Shown piece by piece: positions 34,796 to 43,112 of a stretch of DNA of 64,000 nt. Below the pieces are notes generated by a model, which did not search any database, was not told where the DNA came from, and saw only the letters and a list, made by a program, of their open reading frames with translations. This DNA comes from Burkholderia cepacia (GTDB taxonomy: Bacteria > Pseudomonadota > Gammaproteobacteria > Burkholderiales > Burkholderiaceae): NCBI RefSeq assembly GCF_029962485.1, contig NZ_CP073638.1, positions 3,203,342-3,267,341 of the forward strand, in the 5' to 3' direction. The first letter of the stretch is position 1. Each line of letters begins with the position of its first letter. Both the position numbers and the translations under genes were made by a program.

Positions 34796-36274
34796 TCACG
34801 GCTCTCCGGCCAGCACGCGTCCGCCCGAATTCGCCGGCACGCCGCTGCGATCGGCCGCACGCGTCGCGTCCATCGCCCGCGCCAGCGCATCGAACACCAC
34901 GGGCCCCTTGCAGCGCGACACGTTGAAGCGCATGTACGACGTCGCGCCGTGCGACGGACTGAACACGTTGCCGGGGGCCAGCACGACGTCGTGATCCAGC
35001 GCGTGGCGTGCCACGCGCGCGGCGTCGAGCTCGTCGGGCAGTTCCGCCCACACGAACAGGCCGCCGCGCGGTTCCGTCCAGATGCCGAGCCCGGCGCGCG
35101 TCAGGCGCCGGATCGATTCGCCCATCGCATCCGCCAGACGCGCATGCAGGCTGTCGAGATGGCGCCGATAGGTGCCGTCGATCAGCAGCCGGTGCACGAC
35201 GTTTGCGCCGATCTGCGCGTTGCCGAACGACGTCGCGAGCTTCAGGTCGACGAGCGCGTCGATCCACTCCGGTCGCGCGGCGACGTAGCCGCAGCGGATC
35301 GCGGCCGATAGCGTCTTCGAGAAGCTGCCGATCGAGACGACACGCGACAGCCCGTCGAATGCCGCGAGGCGCGGCGCGGGCGTGCTCTCGAAATCCGCGA
35401 AGATGTCGTCCTCGACGATCAGCAGCCCATGCTCGGCCGCGAGCGTCAGCAGCCGGTGCGCGACGGGCGGCGCGAGCGTCGCGCCGGTCGGGTTGTGCAG
35501 CGCCGCGTTGGTGATGTACAGGCGCGGGCGATGCTCGGCAAGCACCTGCTCGAAGCGCACGAGATCGGGGCCGTTCGGCGTGTACGGGACGCTGACGATC
35601 CGTGCGCGGTGCGCGCGCAACAGCGCCTGGAAGTTGAAGTAGCACGGATCGTCGAGCACGACCGTGTCGCCGGGCTCCAGCAGCAGGCGGCACACGAGAT
35701 CGAGCGCATGCGTGCCGCCGTCGGTCAGCATGATCTGCGCGGGTTCCGCATGCACGCCGTGCTGCGCGAGCCGCCAGGCGAGCTGCTGGCGCAGCGCGGG
35801 CAGGCCGAGCGGCGTCGCGTAGTCGGTCAGCGCGTCGGCGTCGTCGCGCGACACGGCGCGCAGCGCGCGGCGCAGGCTTTCATCGGGCAGCCACGACGAC
35901 GGCAGCCAGCCGCAGCCGGGCTTCACCGACGTCGGCGCCGCTTCGAGCGACTGGCGCGACAGCCACAGCGGATCGAGCTCGCGATCGAGGCGCGGGCCGA
36001 GATCGGCGAGCGCAAGCGGCGGCGCGTGGCCCGACACGTAAAAGCCCGAGCCGCGCCGTGCGATCAGCACGCCTTCGCTCGCGAGCCGTTCGTACGCGTC
36101 GACGACCGTCGATTTCGACACGCCCAGGCCGTCGGCCATCATCCGGATCGACGGTACGCGCGCGCCGGGCATCAGCGCGCGGCTCGCGATGCGCGCGCGC
36201 AAGGTATCCATCACGGTTTCGACGCGCGTACGCGACGCGGTGGGCGGAACGGGAGGCGGGGCGGCTTGGCTCAT
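34796..36274 (-). CDS. MocR-type regulator (GntR HTH fused to PLP aminotransferase)
   Basis: From MSQAAPPPVPPTASRT (ATG at 36274) the protein has 492 residues. The N-terminal winged helix is GntR-like (ARIASRALMPGARVPSIRMM, then GVSKSTVVDAYERLASEGVL). The C-terminal fold-type I aminotransferase domain has the PLP aspartate region VEDDIFADFES and the Schiff-base lysine in GSFSKTLSAAIRCGYV. MocR proteins sense a PLP-reactive ligand and usually control a divergent neighbour, here an EamA exporter. The palindrome next to its start is the likely operator. Confidence 0.92.
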   Translation of the reverse strand: MSQAAPPPVPPTASRTRVETVMDTLRARIASRALMPGARVPSIRMMADGLGVSKSTVVDAYERLASEGVLIARRGSGFYVSGHAPPLALADLGPRLDRELDPLWLSRQSLEAAPTSVKPGCGWLPSSWLPDESLRRALRAVSRDDADALTDYATPLGLPALRQQLAWRLAQHGVHAEPAQIMLTDGGTHALDLVCRLLLEPGDTVVLDDPCYFNFQALLRAHRARIVSVPYTPNGPDLVRFEQVLAEHRPRLYITNAALHNPTGATLAPPVAHRLLTLAAEHGLLIVEDDIFADFESTPAPRLAAFDGLSRVVSIGSFSKTLSAAIRCGYVAARPEWIDALVDLKLATSFGNAQIGANVVHRLLIDGTYRRHLDSLHARLADAMGESIRRLTRAGLGIWTEPRGGLFVWAELPDELDAARVARHALDHDVVLAPGNVFSPSHGATSYMRFNVSRCKGPVVFDALARAMDATRAADRSGVPANSGGRVLAGEP

Positions 36275-36284
36275 GACGAAAATG

Positions 36285-36313
36285 AACTGTACGGTCGGTT
36301 GTCCAGTACAGTT
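36285..36313. promoter_or_regulatory. Palindromic operator between MocR and EamA genes
   Basis: AACTGTAC (36285-36292) and its exact inverse GTACAGTT (36306-36313) are 13 bases apart, one helical turn and a half, right before the MocR start. The placement suits autoregulation plus control of the divergent exporter. Confidence 0.65.
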
Positions 36314-36399
36314 TGTCTGAATTGTATTGGGCTGTAGCTTACGCGCTTTTCGCGGGCGGCGGATCATCGGTCATCCACTTTCCCCGTTCAGGATTTCCC

Positions 36400-37287
36400 G
36401 TGCAAAAGACGACCGACGGATGGCTCAGCGGCCTGCTGGGCGTAATCATCTTCAGTGGCTCGCTGCCCGCGACGCGTATCGCGGTGCAGGGGCTCGACCC
36501 ACTGTTCCTCACGTTCGCGCGCGCGACGATCGCCGGTGTGCTCGGCCTGCTGTTGCTCGTCGTGCTGAAGCAGCGGCGGCCGACGCGGGCCGAGGCCGTG
36601 TCGCTCGCCATCGTCGCGCTCGGCGTCGTGGTCGGCTTCCCGTTGCTGACGGCGCTCGCGCTGAAGCATGTGACGTCGGCGCATGCGATCGTGTTCGTCG
36701 GGCTGCTGCCGTTGGCCACCGCGCTGTTCGGCGTGTGGCGTGGCGGCGAGCGGCCGCGGCTGCCGTTCTGGATCTTCTCGATCGTCGGCAGCGGCGCGGT
36801 GGCCGCGTTTGCGCTGCGCAACGGCGGGCAGGCGTCGGTGGTCGGCGATGCGCTGATGCTGGCCGCGATCGTCGCGTGCGGGCTCGGCTACGCGGAAGGC
36901 GCGCGCCTGTCGCGCCAGCTCGGCGGCTGGCAGGTGATCTCGTGGGCGCTCGTGCTGTCGCTGCCGCTGATGGTGCCGCTCACGGGGCTCACGTGGCCCG
37001 CGTCGTTCGATGCCGTCGATGCCGCCGCGCTGTGGGGGCTCGCATACGTGTCGCTGTTCAGCATGCTGATCGGCTTCGTGTTCTGGTATCGCGGGCTCGC
37101 GCTCGGCGGGATCGCGGGCGTCGGCCAGTTGCAGCTGCTTCAACCGTTCTTCGGCTTCCTGCTGGCGGCCGGCCTGTTGCATGAGACGGTGCCGCCGTCG
37201 ATGGTCGTCGTGACGGTCGTCGTGGTCGGCTGCGTGGCGGGCGCGAAATACTTCTCGAAAATGGCGCCCGTGCAGCGCGCGGGGTGA
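36400..37287 (+). CDS. EamA/DMT-family transporter
   Basis: I chose the GTG at 36400 (QKTTDGWLSGLLGVIIFSGS), giving 295 residues and ten helices in two five-helix EamA repeats. The frame is open further up, but that part would lie over the operator. Signature stretches are SGSLPATRIAVQGLDPLFLT and LAYVSLFSMLIGFVFWYRGL, with a final Lys/Arg-rich tail. DMT exporters move amino acids, metabolites or drugs out across the inner membrane. Control by the adjoining MocR protein suggests an amino acid or amine-like substrate. Confidence 0.88.
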   Translation: MQKTTDGWLSGLLGVIIFSGSLPATRIAVQGLDPLFLTFARATIAGVLGLLLLVVLKQRRPTRAEAVSLAIVALGVVVGFPLLTALALKHVTSAHAIVFVGLLPLATALFGVWRGGERPRLPFWIFSIVGSGAVAAFALRNGGQASVVGDALMLAAIVACGLGYAEGARLSRQLGGWQVISWALVLSLPLMVPLTGLTWPASFDAVDAAALWGLAYVSLFSMLIGFVFWYRGLALGGIAGVGQLQLLQPFFGFLLAAGLLHETVPPSMVVVTVVVVGCVAGAKYFSKMAPVQRAG

Positions 37288-37308
37288 CGCGCGCGCCTGA
37301 GCAGGGGC

Positions 37309-37339
37309 GCGGGCGCGACCCGTCGCAGGTCGCGCCCGC
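37309..37339. terminator. Hairpin between convergent EamA and VOC genes
   Basis: A 12-bp perfect GC-rich stem (GCGGGCGCGACC with its inverse) and a 7-base loop lie between the two convergent stop codons. No T tract follows, so it may act weakly in both directions. Confidence 0.6.
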
Positions 37340-37345
37340 TCGCGC

Positions 37346-37714
37346 TCAATCGTCCGGGGTGCACACGCGCAAGCGATGGCCGTCCGGGTCAAGCGCGACG
37401 AACGTCAGGCCGAACACGGCCGTCATCGGCGTCTGCTCGAACGTCACACCGAGCGCCTTCCACGCTTCGTACAGGCGCCGGACCTCGTGGTCGTCGTCGA
37501 CCATGAATGCCAGCTCCGAGCGGTGGCCGGCGCCGCCCGACACGAAATCGCGCGCACGGGTCGACCACAGGCCCAGATGCAGCCCGTTGTCGAGCGTGAA
37601 CGCCGCATAGGTGGGAAACGCGGCAACGGGCGGGCGCCCGAACAGGCGTGCGTAGAACTGCGCGCTGCGCGTCGGGTCGTCGACATAGAGAAGAACGAGA
37701 TTCGGGGAGGTCAT
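37346..37714 (-). CDS. VOC-family (glyoxalase/bleomycin-resistance fold) protein
   Basis: The 122-residue protein has two beta-alpha-beta-beta-beta units: NLVLLYVDDPTRSAQFYARL and SELAFMVDDDHEVRRLYEAW, ending GLTFVALDPDGHRLRVCTPD. The fold binds divalent metal in many members, but a family-typical set of ligands is not obvious here, so binding protein or dioxygenase-like enzyme are both possible. It is divergent from a WYL regulator 77 bases away, which probably controls it. Confidence 0.85.
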   Translation of the reverse strand: MTSPNLVLLYVDDPTRSAQFYARLFGRPPVAAFPTYAAFTLDNGLHLGLWSTRARDFVSGGAGHRSELAFMVDDDHEVRRLYEAWKALGVTFEQTPMTAVFGLTFVALDPDGHRLRVCTPDD

Positions 37715-37791
37715 GCGGAGCCGTCCAGGGATCGATTAAGATGCATCCCATTCTATGAACGGATGCTGTCAGAAAGTGGCAGCATGAAACG

Positions 37792-38493
37792 ATGACGCGC
37801 GCCGAACGACTGCTCTCGCTGCTGCAGGTGCTGCGGCGTCACCGCCGCCCGGTGAGTGGCCGCGTGCTGGCCGGGGAACTCGGTGTCAGCCTCCGGACGG
37901 TCTATCGCGACATTGCATCGTTGCAGGTGCAGGGTGCGGACATCGAAGGCGAGCCGGGTGTCGGCTACGTGCTGCGTGCCGGTTTCATGCTGCCGCCATT
38001 GATGTTTTCTCAATCGGAACTCGAAGCGCTGATGCTCGGCTTTCGCTGGGTCGGAAAGTTCGCGGATGCGCAGCTCACGACGGCTGCGTCCGATGCGCTC
38101 GCGAAGATCTCCGCGGTGCTACCCGCCGAGCTGCGCCGCGAGATGGAATGCACGACGCTGCTCGTCGGCCCGCGTACGGTCGAGGATCGGGAGATCGTCG
38201 ACATGGGTGCCGTGCGTACGGCGATTCGTACCGAAAGCAAGATCAGGATTCGATATGCGGGCGAAGGCCGGAAAGCGATCGACGAACGGATCGTGTGGCC
38301 ATTCGCGCTCGGCTATTTCAATGACGTGCGGATTCTGGCGGCGTGGTGCGAAGGGCGGAACGACTTCCGGCATTTTCGGACCGATCGCATCGTCGAGCTG
38401 GAACGGCTGGATGTGCGTTATCCGAGGCGGCGAGCGGTGCTGCTGAAGGCGTGGCGTGCGGCGGGCGCCGACGTGCGTGTGGCGGTGAGGTAG
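37792..38493 (+). CDS. HTH-WYL (YafY-type) transcriptional regulator
   Basis: The 233-residue protein has an N-terminal HTH_11 domain (RRPVSGRVLAGELGVSLRTV, then YRDIASLQVQGADIEGEPGV) and a WYL-type domain (KIRIRYAGEGRKAIDERIVW, then PFALGYFNDVRILAAWCEGR) whose signature W-Y-L is divergent (ILAAW). WYL domains bind nucleic acid or small ligands and modulate the HTH. Adjacent divergence suggests it governs the VOC gene. Confidence 0.88.
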   Translation: MTRAERLLSLLQVLRRHRRPVSGRVLAGELGVSLRTVYRDIASLQVQGADIEGEPGVGYVLRAGFMLPPLMFSQSELEALMLGFRWVGKFADAQLTTAASDALAKISAVLPAELRREMECTTLLVGPRTVEDREIVDMGAVRTAIRTESKIRIRYAGEGRKAIDERIVWPFALGYFNDVRILAAWCEGRNDFRHFRTDRIVELERLDVRYPRRRAVLLKAWRAAGADVRVAVR

Positions 38494-38516
38494 CGTGCGG
38501 CCGCTCGGCCGCACGC
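38493..38516. terminator. Hairpin between convergent WYL and DUF3088 genes
   Basis: GCGTGCGGCCG pairs with CGGCCGCACGC across two loop bases, directly after the WYL regulator stop. There is no T tract. Confidence 0.55.
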
Positions 38517-38526
38517 GCCGGTGCGC

Positions 38527-38871
38527 TTATGCGACGTGCGCGACGTCGTATTGCGAAGACAAGTACCGCCGGATCTCGGCAGGCGAATCGATGAAGCGCC
38601 TGCCGTTGTGCTCGCGAATCGCGAGCGTGTCGTCGTTAGGCGTCGGTCCGTCGCCGAGCACGAGCACGGGCGCCGACTGGTTGTCTGCGCCGATCAGCGC
38701 GACGATCGGCTGGCGCGGCCGCGGCGCGTCGATGTACTCGACATCGACGGCGTTGCGCAGCTGCGGATAGAAACTCAGCAGCCCTTCGACGGAAACCGAA
38801 TCGCCGCAGTAGAACGGACCTTCGGAGTCCTTGAAAAAGCCCGGGCGAAGAATGAACAGCGTGTCTTTCAT
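38527..38871 (-). CDS. DUF3088 protein
   Basis: From MKDTLFILRPGFFKDSEGPF the product is 114 residues, including CGDSVSVEGLLSFYPQLRNA and DDTLAIREHNGRRFIDSPAE. DUF3088 proteins have a thioredoxin-like outline (F-Y-C-G-D near the N-terminus) and no known activity. It follows the cystathionine beta-lyase gene by 76 bases on the same strand and may be the last member of that operon. Confidence 0.8.
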   Translation of the reverse strand: MKDTLFILRPGFFKDSEGPFYCGDSVSVEGLLSFYPQLRNAVDVEYIDAPRPRQPIVALIGADNQSAPVLVLGDGPTPNDDTLAIREHNGRRFIDSPAEIRRYLSSQYDVAHVA

Positions 38872-38947
38872 GGTGATCTCGCTATGAGAGAGGGACGAAC
38901 GTCGAAGAAAACGTGATGCGGGGTGGCGTGTACTACGTTGCCGGATT

Positions 38948-40129
38948 TCAGGCTTCCGCGAGCGCGGCGGCGCGCATCCTCGCGAAGCCGGCGGCGAGGT
39001 CGGCAATCATGTCGTCGGGGTGCTCGAGCCCTGCATGAATCCGCAGCAGCGGGCCCGTCGCCGCCCATTGGGTGGCGGTACGGTGGCGCGACGGATTGGA
39101 CGGGATGATCAGGCTTTCGAATCCGCCCCAGCTATACCCCATGCCGAAGCACGTCATGCCGTCGAGCAGCGCGCGCACGGCTTCGTCGGCCTGCGGATGC
39201 AGTACCACGCCGAACAGCCCACACGCGCCCGTGAAATCGCGCTGCCACAGCGCGTGGCCCGCGTCGCCGGGGCGCGCCGGATACAGGATCCGCGCGACTT
39301 CCGGCTGTTGCGAGAGCCAATCGGTCAGCACCTGCGCGTTGCGCTGGTGCCGCTCGAGCCGGACCGACAGCGTACGCAGGCCGCGCAGTGCGAGATACGC
39401 ATCGTCGCCGCTGACGGTCATCCCGAGCTGCCGGTAGCAGCGTGTGATCTTCGGCGCGAGCGCCTCGGTCGTCAGGATCGCCCCCATCAGTACGTCCGAG
39501 TGCCCGGCGATGTATTTGGTCGCGGCGTGAACCGACACGTCGACGCCATGCGAAAACGAGCGGAAGTTCAGCGGCGTGCCCCACGTGTTGTCGAGCAGCA
39601 CGACCGCGCCGTGCAGGTGTGCGACGCGGCTGATGGCCGGAATATCCTGTACTTCGAAGGTCAGGGAACCCGGCGATTCGGCGAATACCGCGCGCGTGTT
39701 CGGCCGCATCAGCGAGGCGATGTGCGCGCCGATCGTCGGATCGTAGTAGGTCGTCTCGATGCCGAGGCGCGCCAGCGTTTCGTCGCAGAACGAACGGGTC
39801 GGGTCGTACACGGAATCGGCCATCAGCAGATGGTCGCCCGGATTCAGCACCGCGAGCAGCGCGGTCGTGATCGCGCTGAGGCCGCTCGGCGTCAGCAGCG
39901 CGGCGTGCGCGCCTTCGAGTCGCGCGAGCGCTTTCTCGAGCGCGCGCGTGGTCGGGCTGCCATGACGCCCGTACGCGAGCGGCGTGCCGCGTACGGCGTC
40001 GAGCGCATCGGTGCCGTGAAAGAGCAGCGTCGACTGGCGATAGACGGGCGGGTTCACCGGCGAGCCGGGCTGGCCGTGCGAGCGGCCTTCATGGGCGAGA
40101 ACGGTGTCGGTCGAATGCAGGTGGTTCAA
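38948..40129 (-). CDS. metC: Cystathionine beta-lyase
   Basis: The 393-residue protein belongs to the Cys/Met-metabolism PLP family. It shows YGRHGSPTTRALEKALARLE near the start, VVLLDNTWGTPLNFRSFSHG, the PLP lysine in VSVHAATKYIAGHSDVLMG, and the C-terminal YSWGGFESLIIPSNP. The SLIIPSNP ending and lack of gamma-lyase markers fit the beta-lyase, which splits cystathionine (and often cystine) to pyruvate, ammonia and a thiol. It lies 51 bases behind the ABC ATPase gene in the same orientation, so uptake and cleavage of a sulfur amino acid appear coupled. Specificity within the family is inferred. Confidence 0.85.
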   Translation of the reverse strand: MNHLHSTDTVLAHEGRSHGQPGSPVNPPVYRQSTLLFHGTDALDAVRGTPLAYGRHGSPTTRALEKALARLEGAHAALLTPSGLSAITTALLAVLNPGDHLLMADSVYDPTRSFCDETLARLGIETTYYDPTIGAHIASLMRPNTRAVFAESPGSLTFEVQDIPAISRVAHLHGAVVLLDNTWGTPLNFRSFSHGVDVSVHAATKYIAGHSDVLMGAILTTEALAPKITRCYRQLGMTVSGDDAYLALRGLRTLSVRLERHQRNAQVLTDWLSQQPEVARILYPARPGDAGHALWQRDFTGACGLFGVVLHPQADEAVRALLDGMTCFGMGYSWGGFESLIIPSNPSRHRTATQWAATGPLLRIHAGLEHPDDMIADLAAGFARMRAAALAEA

Positions 40130-40180
40130 GATGTCTCCTTGGGGTGTCGATCAAGCGAAGCGGGGCAGTTGTCGCATCGG

Positions 40181-40930
40181 TCAATGCAGGATCTTGTCGA
40201 GGAAGTCGCGCGCGCGTTCGGAACGCGGTGCCGCGAAGAACCGGTCGCTGGCCGCATCCTCGACCACCGCACCCTGGTCCATGAAGATCACGCGATGCGC
40301 AACCTTCCGCGCGAAACCCATTTCATGCGTCACGCAGACCATCGTCATGCCTTCGCGCGCAAGCTCGACCATCACGTCGAGGACTTCGTTGATCATCTCG
40401 GGATCGAGCGCGGAGGTCGGTTCGTCGAACAGCATGGCGACCGGGTTCATCGACAGTGCGCGCGCGATCGCGACGCGCTGCTGCTGCCCGCCGGACAACT
40501 GCCCCGGATACTTGTGCGCGTGCGCCTTCAGGCCGACACGGTCGAGCAGCTTCATGGCGTTCTCGACGGCCTCGTCCTTGCGGCGGCCGAGCACCTTGAC
40601 CTGTGCCAGCGTCAGGTTGTCGGTGATCGACAGGTGCGGAAACAGCTCGAAATGCTGGAACACCATGCCGACGCGGGCGCGCAGTTGCGCAAGCTTCGCG
40701 GCGGGGTCGCCGAGCCGCGTGCCGTCGACGGTGATGCTGCCTTTCTGGAACGGTTCGAGACCGTTGATCGTCTTGATCAGCGTCGATTTTCCGGAGCCCG
40801 ACGGCCCGCACACGACGACCACCTCGCCCTTCGAGACTGCCGCGCTGCATGCCGAAAGCACCTGATGCTTGCCATACCATTTCGATACGTTGTCGAGCGT
40901 AATCATGTTCTGTCCGTCGATGGAGTTCAT
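40181..40930 (-). CDS. Polar amino acid ABC transporter ATP-binding protein
   Basis: About 249 residues, or 241 if it starts at the second ATG (MITLDNVSKWYGKHQVL, 40906), which looks more like the family start. Motifs are Walker A GPSGSGKSTLIK, Q-loop VFQHFELFPHL, signature LSGGQQQRVAIARAL, Walker B AMLFDEPTSALDPE and the switch histidine in VCVTHEMGFA. It powers the permease encoded 20 bases upstream. The set resembles cystine importers (TcyN/YecC type), supported by the metC neighbour. Confidence 0.93.
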   Translation of the reverse strand: MNSIDGQNMITLDNVSKWYGKHQVLSACSAAVSKGEVVVVCGPSGSGKSTLIKTINGLEPFQKGSITVDGTRLGDPAAKLAQLRARVGMVFQHFELFPHLSITDNLTLAQVKVLGRRKDEAVENAMKLLDRVGLKAHAHKYPGQLSGGQQQRVAIARALSMNPVAMLFDEPTSALDPEMINEVLDVMVELAREGMTMVCVTHEMGFARKVAHRVIFMDQGAVVEDAASDRFFAAPRSERARDFLDKILH

Positions 40931-40949
40931 GTGAATGCCGGGTGCGCGC

Positions 40950-41609
40950 TCAATGCGTGGACGGCAGCGCGAGACGCGTCTCGACGCGACCCTGAAGCCG
41001 CGTGAGCAGCGTGCTGAGGACCCAGTAGATCGCGGCGGCGGCGAGATAGAGCGGCAGCGGCTGGAACGTCGCGGCGATCACTTCCTGCGTCGAGCGCAGC
41101 AATTCGGTGACGGTGATCACGGAGACCAGCGACGTGTCCTTGATCAGGCTGATCAGCGTGTTGCCGAGGCTCGGCACCGCGAGGCGCAGCGCTTGCGGGC
41201 ACACGATGTAGCGCAGCGTCTGCACGTGCGTGAGGCCGAGACTGTGGGCGGCCGCCCATTGCCCGCGGCCGATGCCGAGAATCGCGCCGCGCATGCTTTC
41301 GGACAGGTAGGCGCCCGCATTGAGCGTCAGCGTGAAGATGCCGGCCGTCGTGGGGTCGAGCGTGATGCCGAGATCGGGCAGCCCGTAGTAGACGACGAAC
41401 ATCTGCACGAGCAGCGGCGTGCCGCGCATCAGGCTGACATAGCCCTGCGCGAGGCTGGCGGCAAGCCGGTTGCTGCCGATGCGCATGATCGCGATCACGA
41501 GCCCGACGACGAGACCGAGCGCCATCGACGCGACGGCAAACTTCAGCGTGAGCATGGCGCCCTTGACCATCACGGGCAGCGTATGGACGACCAGTTGGAG
41601 TGCTTCCAT
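40950..41609 (-). CDS. Polar amino acid ABC transporter permease
   Basis: From MEALQLVVHTLPVMVKGAML (ATG at 41609) the protein has 219 residues and five or so helices. It has the HisM/GlnP-type segment YVSLMRGTPLLVQMFVVYYG and the EAA loop ESMRGAILGIGRGQWAAAHS, where it contacts the ATPase. It lies between the binding-protein and ATPase genes. The open frame extends well upstream, but only from 41609 does the sequence match the family. Confidence 0.93.
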   Translation of the reverse strand: MEALQLVVHTLPVMVKGAMLTLKFAVASMALGLVVGLVIAIMRIGSNRLAASLAQGYVSLMRGTPLLVQMFVVYYGLPDLGITLDPTTAGIFTLTLNAGAYLSESMRGAILGIGRGQWAAAHSLGLTHVQTLRYIVCPQALRLAVPSLGNTLISLIKDTSLVSVITVTELLRSTQEVIAATFQPLPLYLAAAAIYWVLSTLLTRLQGRVETRLALPSTH

Positions 41610-41674
41610 TGCGTGTCTCCTGATTGTGTGCCGGACGGCCCGCGCGTTCGTGCGCGCGGGCGCGGCGGGCTGCG

Positions 41675-42475
41675 TTATTGCGTCACCGGCTTGGTGGTGT
41701 CCGTGCCGAACCACTGCATCGAGATCTTCTTCAGCGTGCCGTCCTGCTGCAGCGATGCGACGGCGTCGTCGATCGCCTTCGCGAATTTCGGGTTGCCCTT
41801 GCGGAACGGGATACCCATCCGGTCCTCGCCGCCCGCGAGCACCGAGCCCGGGCGCAGCGGCAAGTGCGAGTTCTTGATCAGGTAGGTGAGCATCAGGCGA
41901 TCGTTGACTGCCGCGTCGAGACGGCCGGCGGCGAGGTCGCGGAGGTTTTCCGGCGTACCGGGGTAGACCTGCAGGTCGATCGCGGGCACGGTCTTGACGA
42001 GATCGACGTAGTTGCTGCCCATCGTCACACCGACCTTCTTGCCCTTCAGCTCGTCGAGCGACTTGAATGCGCGTGCGTCGTTCTGCCGTTGCAGCAGTTG
42101 CGCCGACGAATACACGTACGGTGCGCTGAAGTCGAGCGCCTGCTGGCGCGACGGCGTGATCGCGACCTGGTTGACGATCACGTCGAACTTGCCGGCCTGC
42201 AGGCCCGCGAGAATCCCGCTCCATTCAGTCGTCACGAACTGCGGCTTCACGCCGAGGCGGGCCGCAACCGCCTTCGCGACGTCGACATCGAAGCCTTCGA
42301 GCTGGCCGTCGGCATTGCGGTAGTCGAACGGCGGGTAAGTGCCTTCCAGCGCGATCTTCAGTACACCGGATTGCTTGACGGTGTCGAGCAGGTCAGCCGC
42401 GTGCGACGTCGCGGTCGCGATGCAGAGAAGGGCGGCCGCGATGCCTTGCTTGAGCGTCGGGTTGAAGTGCTTCAT
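41675..42475 (-). CDS. Polar amino acid ABC transporter substrate-binding protein
   Basis: The 266-residue protein has a signal peptide (MKHFNPTLKQGIAAALLCIA, cleavage after SHA) and an SBP_bac_3 domain. Signature segments are KIALEGTYPPFDYRNADGQL, EGFDVDVAKAVAARLGVKPQ and KKVGVTMGSNYVDLVKTVPA. It captures an amino acid in the periplasm for the permease. Operon partnership with cystathionine beta-lyase suggests L-cystine or a related sulfur compound. The gene heads the operon, 66 bases before the permease. Confidence 0.93.
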   Translation of the reverse strand: MKHFNPTLKQGIAAALLCIATATSHAADLLDTVKQSGVLKIALEGTYPPFDYRNADGQLEGFDVDVAKAVAARLGVKPQFVTTEWSGILAGLQAGKFDVIVNQVAITPSRQQALDFSAPYVYSSAQLLQRQNDARAFKSLDELKGKKVGVTMGSNYVDLVKTVPAIDLQVYPGTPENLRDLAAGRLDAAVNDRLMLTYLIKNSHLPLRPGSVLAGGEDRMGIPFRKGNPKFAKAIDDAVASLQQDGTLKKISMQWFGTDTTKPVTQ

Positions 42476-43045
42476 GGTTGTCTCCGTGGTTGTTGTCGAA
42501 AATTCAGGGTGCGCGACGCCGCGGCAACGGGCGGCGTCGCCGTGGGCGGGAAATCAGTGCGGTGGGTGGCGGCGCGAATCGAGCGCCGCCGTGCGTGATG
42601 CCGTGCGTTACGGCATGCGTTCGCGCGCGACGGTGGCGCGGCGCGTGTGCGGCTGAAGGCGTGAGCAGTGCGAGCGGCCGTCGAATGACGCGTGAGCTGA
42701 CTGCGCGGCATGCATGTCGAATGTGTTCCGGTGCGCGGCGAAGAGTTCAAGCATGGTGTTCATGATTGCCCGTACGGCTTTGCGAGAGGAGTGGACCGGG
42801 TGCCTCGTCGATGCGCATCCGGTGACACGAATGCTGAGCGACTGAGGGCAATCTTAGGTTTGTCAAAAAGGAATGTGTTTCCAAAGATGCACGCACTTTC
42901 TGCGTGCCGTGGAATGTTTTTCTCTGCGTGCGGAAGGTGGCGCAAGCGATCTGCTGCGGTTGCGCGTGATGCGAAGCATCGGGTACTACGGTGCGACGGT
43001 GGGGTTGCTCCGCATCGTGAACAGGTGAACCGGTGGCTCGCCGAA
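42476..43045. other. Upstream region of the ABC operon, no established gene
   Basis: A TTGACA in minus orientation (42861-42866) and an AT-rich patch around 42850-42890 could belong to the ABC operon promoter, but no -10 at proper spacing is convincing. A minus-strand frame of 51 codons (42610-42762, MNTMLELFAAHRNTFDMHAA) might be a leader peptide; its ribosome site is poor. Otherwise nothing stands out. Confidence 0.4.
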
Positions 43046-43051
43046 AAGCAA

Positions 43052-43088
43052 AACGGCCAGGCTGCCGGTAGTGGCAAGCCTGGCCGTT
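43052..43088 (-). terminator. Rho-independent terminator of lysA
   Basis: AACGGCCAGGCT and its exact inverse (12 bp, 13-base loop) are followed, in minus-strand direction, by TTTTGCTTTT. It lies 25 bases after the lysA stop and fits the end of that transcript. Confidence 0.85.
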
Positions 43089-43112
43089 GGCCTTCGTCAC
43101 TCAGGATGCGCG

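Noticed and set aside
39020..41005. 661-codon plus-strand frame over metC and the ABC ATPase gene
   Set aside because: Antisense shadow of two well-defined genes; no ribosome site or family match.
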